This document shows positions 13,201 through 25,200 of a stretch of DNA of 64,000 nucleotides, one piece after another (positions within the stretch are counted from its first letter, which is position 1; every line of letters starts with the position of its first letter). The position numbers and the translations under genes were made by a program. The notes beneath the pieces are model-generated. The model worked only from the letters and a program-made list of their open reading frames with translations. It did no database searches and was not told where the DNA came from. The stretch is taken from NCBI GenBank assembly GCA_023634235.1, contig JAMKCF010000001.1, forward strand, positions 434,001 through 498,000, in the 5' to 3' direction. Source of the stretch: Pisaster brevispinus. Its lineage: Eukaryota; Echinodermata; Asteroidea; Forcipulatida; Asteriidae.

Positions 13201-16200
13201 ATAAGCTTGCCCAGGTCTTTCCAATATGATACCATGGGCTTTTGCATATAGTCAAACCACATGGTTGCCCAGATCTTTCCTGTATGACATCTATATAGAA
13301 CTTTGCACATCCTGTCTAGACGGGCTTGCCCTGGTCCTTCCCATCGAACCCCACGTGGGCGAATCAATTTCTATCCATAAAGACTTGACATGTTTTTATC
13401 ATATTACGACACCTGTATTTAGCCTTTTGTATTCAACCCACGCTTACCAGCTTTTTCCCATATGACACCCATACATGTTTTTGCAAATCCTGCCCATATG
13501 GGCTAATTGCCCTGGTCCTTTCTATGACACTACCATGAGGCAATGCATATTCTACCCACATGGACTTACCCTTTTGAGGCCCATAAGGGATCCATTTGGG
13601 AACAATCTTCATTAATCTAAATCCATATTGGGCCCATATGGGATCAGAATGGGTTGGCCCTTGCCCATATGTACATCTCTTGCTCATATGGGCCCCACAA
13701 GGGCTTGCTACCTGGGAAGATTTTCTCTTAGCAGAGCTCCATTTATACTCAAATACTTTCAATTTTAAAAATGTATTTCATTACACATCCAACAGGGTAA
13801 GCGCAAACAATAGGATTGTGATTAGGAAACAAGAAGAAACATTCAGTTCTAGATGTGGGAGAAAAACCCCAATGGGGAAAACCCACACAGTCAGGTAGGG
13901 ACTGAAAACCAAATCCACATGCAAGTCTCCTCTCTAAGGTGGAGTTCAACCAGGTCCACAGAGGTGAAAGGCAGGGAAAGAAACCACTGAGTCAACCTGG
14001 TGCCAAGTTGATTACACTTGTTACTTTAAACTATTTACAGTGATAGTGAAAACTAAGTACGATGAATGAACTTCTTGATTAAGTAACAAGACATGCCGCA
14101 GTGTGTTGAACTTACTGTAAACTAAGTAATTGATTGGTACGTGTAGGTCAACCTAAGAGCTAAAACAAAATATCAAGATAGAAAGTGACAATGGTTTGCA
14201 TTAGGTGTTCATTTGCTTCATAGAGACTGCCAACATAAGGGTAGATAGTTCAGTTGGTAATGGTGCTTTAGTCAAGTCCTGCTAGTCCCAGTCCCTGTTG
14301 TCTGAAAATGAAAAATATGTCTCGCGTTTTCCAGCACTAGTTGATAGATACCAAAACATGTAGATTCAGAAGTAGCAGGTTTAAGCTCGCTCTACTCATT
14401 TTGTCTTTATTTACCCAGCATTGATTTAAATTTTTAGTTGAATGTTGAATTCATTCATTTCTTCTGTTTATACTTCCACAATTTTCTTGTTGAATTTATA
14501 AAAATATGTTCACCATCATCGAAGTGGTTTTAAATTTCAAATTACAGTCAACCCTCCTACTGTCTGACCAGCATCCACTCTGGTTTATGATAGATGCTTG
14601 ATTTTTACCTCCTGGTGCTACTTTGTACCTATATAAGACAACTGTCTTTCGCCTACTGGAGTACTTTTGTCACATTTTGTCCGGAGCTGTTGCCTGTCAT
14701 TGATCTTCATTTGATAGAGTGCAGAAGTGTTTTGTTAATCTTGTTGGTGAAGGATTACATTTTTTGTTGTCTTGTAGCCCTTAACCAAAAGTGGCTTTTA
14801 GCCTTGTTAGTGGCGAACTCAATTAACAAACAAATACAACAAAAAAGTGTAGTTTTTATTTCATCAGATTCTTGATCTCGTCCTGGTTGAGGAAACGATT
14901 AAATACCATGAGATTAGTGTATGCAGCAGAACCACTGAATTCATGAGATGAACGTGTCCGAGTACATATGTTGGTCGTACCCAAGTAAAGCTTAGTACAA
15001 CTATCTTTAATACCAACGCCTTGAGCATCGGTTTCATCTTCAAGCGTAAATTCTCCGTCAATGTAAAGCTTCACAACATTCACTTCCTTCTGATTCTTTT
15101 CAATCGTTACAGCCAAGTGAAACCATCTATCTAAAGGGACTTTAGTTTTGTGATATTTGTTAGCAATAGTAGATCTGACTGTGTGGACATAAAATTCAAA
15201 TATTTCTCCCGGGCTTTTGTACAACAGGGCAATACCCCATGCATAGCCTGTTTGTCCCCCAGAGCTGATGTAGTATCTTGCTCCAGTAAAGCCTGATGAC
15301 GTATCTATCTTTAGCCATAAAGACCACGTCATAGATTCACAGAGACCTGGGTCAGAGATACATGTGTCTTTAAAGTCACCTAGGTCTAAGTATGAACCTG
15401 CCTGAGTATACACAGCGCATGCTTGATCAGCTATGTCAGGACCAGGAACCATCTTCACAAGGCTCGTGTTCCCTCGGACAGTATACTCTGTACTGTTAGC
15501 CAGAGTTCCCTCACAGAGTCCATGGTTTCCAGCTTGAGCAAATGACTGGTAGAGAATGAGGTGCTTCAGGAGGGGATCTGTAAGTAGATTGTGAAATAAA
15601 ACACAATCAAATAAAGTAATTACTGTATGCAGTAGCCTAGCTAGAGACTCAACCCCTTTCAAAGTTCTGTTAACTGTCCTAGTTTGGATTTGTACTGCAA
15701 GAATATAGCAAGAATAGTAATCAGTAGCCTATGCATGTCCAAACGTGCAAGAGAGGGGCAAGCAAAGGATTCTTGGTGAAATCCCAGTCCAAGCAACATT
15801 GGCAACCACTGTGAGTTAAAACCTGGCATACATATAGTCACATGTAAACTACAGCGCAATTTCCATCTTGGCAGCTTGATTGATTTTTTAGCTAAACTCC
15901 GTTACCCTTGATGCCTTGTGTCATATTTTTGAGATGGCGCTTTTGCGTATGGGCTATCGGTGTCTTACCTGTACAGTTGAGCCATATTCGAATCTCCTCT
16001 TGGTCATCACTGTAGATGAATGTATCCATGTATGTAACCACAAAGGGTCTGTAAGGTGTACGGGTATTCAGACCACCAACACGTAGCGTAGTGCACTGGC
16101 ATGGATCAGGTACAGGAATTACCCAACGGTACTGGAAACTAGACTCGGGATCCCGTTCTTGTCCAATGGTGCAGATCAACCCTTCATGGAAGAGAGAAAT

Positions 16201-19200
16201 ATTCAAAACAGTCATTATGATTGTGGTTAACTAGTTTGTTTGATAAAAATAATTTGATATCTGAACATTTGAATGTTACATTTTATAAGCTTTTATCTAA
16301 TAACTTCACTGTTTTAAAAACTATTTTCTGTTTGCACGCAGACAATGTATTTACAAATACATTGTGTGCGTGTAAATGTCTTTACCTACATCTGTACATG
16401 TATCAATTTATTGCTATCTATGTGAGGACTTTCCTTTGTCCCTCTAACTTAACACTCTCCATAGACTTAGCGCATGAAAAAATGTGAGGACACAAAAATA
16501 CAAAGGATTCAATGTGAGGACAGCATTGTCCCTTTTGTATTCCTTTGTTCTACTGTCACCACTCTTATGGTATTACCATTACATGTGTACACATCATGTG
16601 TATTTTATAAAAAAGTAGTTAACGACATTGTAAAAGTGTTGAAAAGGAGCTCAAAAGGAAACTAAACTTCTAATGGCTGAAAAAGCCCCCTAGAAAAATG
16701 GTGCATTCTTTTGTGGCCCCTTAAATTTCACCCTAGTCTTGCCACTGACAACAGTGCATTACAATGTTACTGTGGAATGGCTTTTGATATAACATCCCCT
16801 TAACAAAAATATTGACAAAATAGGGAAGCCACCATCGTAGCGCTAGATGACTCAGTTGGTAGAGAACCAGTACGTTAATCTGAAGGTCGGAGGTTCAAAT
16901 ACAGTTTTATTGTTAAATGTTCATTGTTTATACCCAAACTTGATTTAAATTTATCCAGTCAGTTTCCCTTGCAGTTCTTTACCTAATGCTTGCAGAAAAG
17001 AAAACAAACTTGCATCCCCTCATTAATCCTGTAAACCTGGGTTGTATCGTAAACAAGGTAAAGTTGACTTTATCCCTGGCTATATAGTTTACTGTTAAAT
17101 TATGGCCCCACCCCCTCCCCCCAAAGGGAGGACCCATTAATAAAGTGGGGAGAAATGGATACAAACAGAGTCTTTAAAAGTATTAGTTCTAGCAAAAGAC
17201 ATTGTATTAATGCTCCTTGTCACTTTACATGCTAGACTAAAACTGCAACCCCCCCCCCCCCTCAAGAAAAAAAAATTAAATAAACAAATAATTAAACCAA
17301 TAAAGTAACATCACCTTGGGTATACCATACCAGGACTCCAGCCAACAGCAAAACTCTTATCGGGCCCCATTGCATCATCGCTGACATCTTGTCTTAGTTT
17401 GTATGTCGCCTCGTGTTGTGTTCTCTTGAGTGTGTGTAGTCTGAGAGACTTTTTTAATACCTACTTATAATAATGTCTATTTTATGACTTTCGGCTTCAG
17501 TCCTTCATGGGCAGTTTATCATCAAGCATATTTTTATTAGTATTGCCATGTACTCAAGGTTGGTTAAGCGTAGCATCGTGTGGGAGATTATTTGTATATC
17601 CAGGGATGTGATTTCTCCGTTTTTAACCGGAATTCCGTTTTTTTTTTGCCCTAAAAAAAAAAGAAATTCCGTTTTTTTTGCCCCCCCCCCAAAAAAAAAA
17701 AAATATATATATATTTTTTTTTAAGATCAAATTCATAAAAAAAATAAAGATAAAACCATGTAATAACGCCCAGATTGCAGAGTAGGGCTTTTAAAACCAA
17801 AGATAAATGTTAATATTGGGCTTCATGCTTGCAAGTTTTCGAGCTCGCATGCTTTCGCGCTTTGCGCTCAGAGTTCAGGTTTTTTTTCTTAACAGCCTAT
17901 CACATCCCTGTATATCTTACGTTATGTCTTTTTTGATGACTTTGAGCTATTTTTTTCCTTTCTGGGCAGTTGAGGCTTACCAACCAGCATACTTTAATTA
18001 ATACTACCATGTACCCAAGGTTGATCAAGTGTGCATCATTTGCGTGAGTTATAGCTCAAGCCCATGCTAAACACTGACATTTAAAATAACCCTGTTAATC
18101 ATAATCACATTCTCAAACCATTCCTTATCTTGATTAAAGGTGTGTAAATGTTGGTGGAAAAAATGTTTTCAACATCTACAGTTTAGATAGTACAGTTTCC
18201 TTAAAATTTAAATCACAATAACAATTTCATTGAGGGGAAATTATGATATATCGTTAGAACTTGTTTTTTTGGTGAGTAGTATTTACAATTTGTGTTTATA
18301 GTAGTTGAAGTTTGATTAAATGTATTATTTAGAGCCTGGTATAGGCTTACAGATTTAATGGTTCCGTATAGGTTTAAGGTCTTTATTGAAATTTAATTGA
18401 CGTTCATAACGTTGGCTAAGTTTGAAGATCCTGGTAAATTGATTTCATTGGTGATATCGCTTCCCCAAATTTGTTTACAAGCATGAAATACTTTCTACCT
18501 TAGACATTGAATTTTTTAAATTTGGGTTTGAACAAAGAAAAATTGACTGGAGCAGGACTTGAACCAACGACCTCCGGATTAACGTACCGGCGCTCTACCA
18601 ACTGAGCTAATCAGCCCTATGTTGGCGGTCTCCCTATTAGTCAATATCTTTGTTCGGGGGTGCCAGTCAGAAGCTGGTACGTTAATCCGGAGGTCGTTGG
18701 TTCAAGTCCCGCTCCAGTCAATTTTTCTTTGTTCAAACCCAAATTAATAAAAAATACCCAGTTAGTTTCCCTTGTGGTTTATTACTTGATATTTACATTG
18801 AGTTTTTGTGACATCACAAAAACTAGGTGTTTGGGTTTTGTGAATAGCAGGTAAATGTTACTAAGAGTTAAATCAAACAACATCAACATAAAACATTAAA
18901 TAGAGCTTCATAATATAAGCCCTTTCATATGACCTATATATATTGTTAAAATAGGCTAAGCATGGTAGTCACAAGATATGATTTTTTGAAAGTATACATG
19001 TATTCAGCTTTGAATTAATGGAAATCTACACATTAGGAGGTCATGATGACATCACTACACCGGTCTCATTTCTAGTGCAGATCTATGTGTGAAGTTTGAA
19101 GGTCGTGTGAGCTTGGGAAGTGTGTCTTTGTTTGCGGACAACATGTCATTCCTTAAATTTTACTAATAACTTGGTTTTGCGCGTACAGCTAAGACTAACC

Positions 19201-22200
19201 AAGCCTAATGCCAACTTGGGCTGCGTGCATCTTGAGCGGAGACTATATACTGCAAGGTCAAGGTATGCGCCCACTAAGTAGCTTATAAAACAGCATCTTC
19301 TTTTCACCATCTTACACGGTTGATTTTGTTCAAATTTCTGAATAAGATTGAATTGATATTATCAAGTAGCAAAATATTTGTCATGAAGTTTGCTTCACAA
19401 AATCTTTAGTTTGAAAAAACAATACATCTTTAAACTTGTCACGTCAGGTTCTTTTCAAATTTAATGACATCATCAATGTCATTTTTAAAAAGGACAAGAA
19501 CAAAATGTAATTTCACACTGAAACTGTGTCCAAATTCCATTTCATATTTGTATTAAAATGTATAATATAAAAGGTATTATATTATAAAATAAATAGACTG
19601 CAAAATGAGCTAAATTGCACATAAGTGTTTTATGCATCATTTTGCAGTTTACTTCACTAAAAGAACTTAAACTCAAAGACCTTAGTACTTGGCCACTCAC
19701 TTAAGTTGTACTGGTCTTCGACAGCCCGAGTACTACTTGGTCAACCTAGTACTGAGCAGTAATTAACACTCGGCAGTACTTGGTATTCGGCAATACTTAC
19801 ATGTAGTACTGGTCTGAAAAGTACTTGACTACAACTCTGAACAAGACTGCCTTTTACTGAGTTGTCCATCAACACTAGTCCAGACAACTCGGATGACTTG
19901 TCCGAACTCACTGCCACAATTTGTGTCCATCTCAACTATATTGATAATAAATTTGAATTTTTCTTGTAGATTACAGTTCTGGATGTGAATGACAATTGCC
20001 CAATTGTATCCAACGACAGTCTGGAGTTTTTCCCTATACCGGTTCTTCAGCAAGAATCCTTGACTAACGTTCTAGCAACTGATGCTGATAGTGGAGTCAA
20101 TCAGGACATCTCGTACCACACATCAGAGATAACACAAATGTAAGTTGCAATAGAATATACAATTACAAATAGAACCCTATTGTGTGGAAATCAGACCTGA
20201 TGTTTGTAAGGGCAAGACAGTTTTTCCTTAGTAAAGAGCATCTCTATGACGGATTTGTAAATTTCTATTGGAACATTTCAAGGGGCACCAAGGCAATTAC
20301 ATGTGGCATGTTGGCAATCTTCTGGAAATTTTAATACAAAACATGTTTAATTTACTTTTTTGACATCAGTGATTCTCACTAGGAAATGCATTGAGATAAT
20401 TTTACATATTTTTTGGTGTCATTGAAAATTGAAAAACACAGTAAAAATTCATGCTTTGCCTGGCACTTTCCTTTTTTATCAAATTACAAACCACAAGGGT
20501 AAATTTGTTTAATGATTTGGGGTTGAACAAAGGAAAATAGACAACTTCCAGCTTAACCTGCCGGTGCTCTACCATGTCTACCAGCTCAGCTATCTAGTCC
20601 TATGTTTGGGATCTCCCTATTTTGTCAATATCATTATTATTATTTTTTTCAAAACTGCTGGTTGCACACTTGTTAGGTTTTGCCAGAGCTGTTCTCAGAC
20701 ATTAGCTGTTCCACTATAACTGTTTTTATTCATTTGTTTCAAAAACATAATTTAAATTTGTCATGAACTTGATCTATACCATACCCTTTCTAATTTGGAG
20801 ATAACGTCAAGCTTTTAGTAGTTCTTTAAAAAGTTGAAAGTTTTTCTTTGTGCTATTTTTCAGCCCGATTGTGAACGACACCTTCTCGGTTTTGAAGTTA
20901 ACAATCGCAGCCATTGATGGTGGTACCCCGACACGAGGAACCATTGTTAACATCACTGTTACCATCAGTAATACCTGTTTGTATGATGCTATCAATGAAC
21001 CAGTAGATGTTAGTCTCTATTTTGATTCATCAGACAGTGGTTTCTACCTACGAGTCCCTAAATACTATGCAATTGTGTTTGGTGAGTATTCCGAATTCAA
21101 AATATCTACTTGTTACAAGTGTCTTTTTTTTCAGTACCACCAAAGATCATACATGTTTCTTTCTTTTGTGTTACCACAAACCCTTTTAGGAGAGTGTTTT
21201 AGCCAGGCATTCTAGTGGAAGACAAACTCATTCTAAAATGACCAGGATTAATAAAAGTGAACCAAATCACTGTATTATCCAATTTTAAAATAGGAAAAGA
21301 ATCCTAAACAAATACATCAATAATAACATTGGGCTGGGGCAGGGTTAGGTGGCCCAAACATTTTAGCTGGGATAGTTGCTGCCGAACTACCTTCTACACA
21401 AACCTACCCTCCAAGTCTTGTGTGTTGTTGTATTTTTAGTGGGAGGAGAAATGTCAATGTAGCCCTCCCAACTAGAATTTAGTATCTAATGAGTCTCCAT
21501 TATTAAAGACCAGCTTGAACAAAAGCAGCAACAAAATATTGTTGCTGAAATTAACTTAAAATGTTTTCAATCAATAAGGGAATTGAGTTTACATGGGATT
21601 AAACTGATTTTAATTGTAAGAAAAACAATAACTTTGAACACCCTTCTCCTGTACTTTTCATGGCGAAAAGCCCAGTTACGTCATCACTCATGTTATGTAA
21701 TTTGTGGGAGCTCCATTTTGTTTAAGCACTTTGTTGCAGCATGGAGGTATAACAAAGCAACCTCCCACAAATGACGCCAAAGTATTGTCATTTTAATGAC
21801 TCCGTCAATGGTAGCAGTGTAGCTAGTTTTTCAATATCTTTAGGTTGGGGCTTAATTTTTTCGATCGATAATTACAAACAGTTCAAAAGTGTCAACTATC
21901 AAATTTACTATTAAATGATAAACAACTATGTTTTAAATAGCACTCCCGTGAACAATTTCTCGCTCTAGTAGCTGTTTAAGTCACAAGATTTGTAGAGGTT
22001 GAAAGGTCATAGTTCATGCTTCCTTCCACAGATTGTAAAGATGACCTCGGGTTACGGAGTGGAGTAATTCAAGACTCGATGGTAACTGCTTCATCATACT
22101 ATGATGAACCTCATACACCGAATAGAGCACGACTTCTCGCAAATGCCAGTGCAGATGGCAAGATTGGATCAGGTGAGACTATTCTAACAATCATTTATCA

Positions 22201-25200
22201 ACTCATTAGCTCTTACGCACAACTTTGTCATTTACTCTCTGTATGATTAGTACTACAGGTGTAAGTTTATAATCAACATTTTTCTGGACTGGCTACAGAC
22301 AATTTGTTGCGACCGAAGCATCTTCAGAGCACCCTAAATTTTTTGCAGGCAGCCAGATGGCTGATGGGACTTTCCATTACTTCATTCCACCTGTGCAGAG
22401 AGGGACACCTGATATTGGAAAATATGCCTTGTAGTATATGTTTATCCCTTTTCTGGGGATGATTGGGTATCCCCTGATTCCAGACCTTTATCCTGTTGTA
22501 CAAATGCGGCATACAGAAATGGACATGCTGCAACCCTTGCTCATCAAGGTATTTTGCCAATACTTATTAAGGGTTACCCTGTGAGTTTTTTCCTGCAGGA
22601 CTCGGAAAGTACTGAGACTATAACAAATGTTTTAACCAAGATAAGATGCATCTGTACTTGTTTGACCTCAGGATGGATTGCTGGTTCCTCAGACACCAGT
22701 CAATGGCTTCAAGTTGACATGGGAGCAGTGAGTATCTTCTCTGGAGTAAAAACTCAAGGAGTTGGTGATGTTGAAGCTTGGATTGAGAGTTATTATGTAG
22801 AGTACTCAAACGACACCAGTACATGGAGTAGAGTTCAAGATACCGATGGCAATGATGAGGTAATTGTTTAACGGTTTACTTATCATTACGTGGATCACTC
22901 ATCATGAGTTGACCCGAGTTTGCTTTTGACAAACTTGGGTCGGTACTCACCGATTTGGGATGGAGCAGTTTTCAAAACTCTGATATAGAGTTAATGGGGT
23001 TTGTACGAGCAGTTTATTGTGTCACTGTCTGCAAGTTTACTGAAGAAAAAAAATCCTACCCAGTCAGTTTCCCTTGTGGTTTATTACTTGATGAAAACAA
23101 TTCTACAACATTCTACCAGATTCTAAAGTATTTGGAAAAAGTGTCTACAGTTATTATGCAAGCAACTTTGAATCATAAAAATTACTAAATATGTCTCAAG
23201 AGATTGAATAAGAAACAGTCGGACTTCATCCATGTTCTTCAACCCTCATTTGATACCAGCAGCAGGTAGATCTCTTTACAGATTACCAATTGGTGGGGCA
23301 TCAACCCAGCTCTTGGTCATTAGCCTTAGGGAAGTGAGGGTGCCAGGGTGCAATGTTACTGTTACCCAGCTCATGGTCATTAGCCTTAGGGAAGTGAGGG
23401 TGCCAAGGTGCAATGTTAGCCAGCTCACGGTCACCATGGTCACTGGCCTTGTGGAAGTGAAGGTGCCAGGGTGCAGTGTTAGCCAGCTCATGGTCACTGG
23501 CCTTGGGGAAGTGAGGGTGCCAGGTTGCAGTGTTAGCCAGCTCATGGTCACTGGCCTTGGGGAAGTGAAGGTGCCAGGGTGCAGTGTTAGCCAGCTCATA
23601 GTCACTGGCCTTGGGGAAGTGAGGTTGCCAGGTTGCAGTGTTAGCCAGCTCATGGTCACCATGGTCACTGGCCTTTGGGAAGTGAAGGTGACAGGGTGCA
23701 TTGTTACCCACCTCATAGTCACTGGCCTTTGGGAAGTGAAGGTGCCAGGGTGCAGTGTTACCCAGCTCATAGTCACTGGCCTTTGGGAAGTGAAGGTGCC
23801 AGGGTGCATTGTTACCCAGCTCATAGTCACTGGCCTTGGGGAAGTGAGGTTGCCAGGTTGCAGTGTTAGCCAGCTCATGGTCACCATGGTCACTGGCCTT
23901 TGGGAAGTGAAGGTGCCAGGGTGCATTCATACCCAGCTCATTGTCACCGGCCTTTGGGAAGTGAAGGTGCCAGGGTGCATTCATACCCAGCTCATAGTCA
24001 CTGGCCTTTGGGAAGTGAAGGTGCAGTGTTTTTCTAATAAATACTTCCCTGAAAACAGTTGATAAGAGCCAGAGTTTTGAGCTTGAGGGAATTTCATGTC
24101 ATGAATAAAATATTGAAAATCATTTCCAAATTTCCTTTTGCGTTTAAACTAAGCCAGGAGCTCCCCAAAATGAGACCTTCCTTTCCTGCTTGCCTGTAGA
24201 GAATTTTCCCCTGATTTGTCTTGTAACAATTATTAACGATGATCAAAATACTTTAGAGCGACCATGGTGAGCACACTTCCACACAAAAGCATGTGGGGTG
24301 TCGTGGCCGAGCGGATAAGAGCATCGGACTCAAGTTCTGGTGGTTAAGTCATCGGGATGTGGGTTCGAATCCCGGTCGTGACACTTGTGTCCTTGAGCAA
24401 GACACTTAACCATAATTGCTTCTCTCCACCCAGGGGTAAAATGGGTACCTGTGAGGGCAGAGATGGTTTATGTGAATGATTAGCTTGGAGCGCGGTAAAC
24501 TCGCAGCACCGGCTGTATACTCCCCAGGGAGCTGAGATGGTTTAAGGAATGAAATATATGGCCCAGTGACCAGGGGTAATAATGTCAGAAGCGCTTTGAT
24601 ATGGCATTCGGGCTGTGATAAAGTGCTATATAAGAATCGATTATTATTATTATTATTATGTGTTACTTTATATTTACTTCGAAATGTTAGCACCAGACAT
24701 TATCCAGGCAGAATAATTGATGTTGGTGGTTGGACTGTGTCTTGTTTTAATCCCTTACAATTTGTATTATTGTCTTCAATCCCCTAAAGTTTGTTGTATA
24801 CAACAATGTACTTTGATTTGATACTCCAAAAACATTACACCAGCACACAAGGGATGTGTCACTCAACTTTGTTTTTGTGACTTTCTGGACTAGGTATAGT
24901 GTTTTATTTCTAATCCCGGAGAGTACAGGGGGATTCCAAATCTGCTTTTTTTATGAGTTGGCTCAAATTGCACACAGAGAAAAGAGAGCCTGCACCAACA
25001 CTTGCAGTCATGGCAGTACCCTGGACCGTAGTTCTGATTTTCAATTTGGAATCTGTAGAAATATGTTTTTAACGGAATCCATTATGTTCATTTCAATCAT
25101 TTAAATGATGAATTGTAGCTGCACAACCCTAGGTAAGGTACAATATGATTGACTGGATTGAAGAGAGATGTCATTGGTGCATTTGTTGCTATGGTTCACA

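Larger units (their letters stand above)
14520..16195. repeat. Right copy of the segmental duplication carrying nested gene B
   Basis: Counterpart of 5820-7490 in direct orientation. Similarity falls off in intron 1 and returns at the signal-peptide exon. Confidence 0.8.

Noticed and set aside
15892..16215. Gene B starting at an ATG just upstream of exon 2 ([12 protein letters not shown])
   Set aside because: That ATG lies in the intron relative to gene A's structure; the signal-peptide exon at 17315-17387 matches gene A's exon 1 and is preferred.
23232..24062. 276-codon plus-strand frame and ~220-codon minus-strand frames
   Set aside because: Artefact of the 54-bp minisatellite in intron 8; flanks are intronic.
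24298..24385. Genuine tRNA-Leu gene
   Set aside because: It is the head of a dispersed SINE with the same body as copies at 720, 3130, 3710 and 36135.
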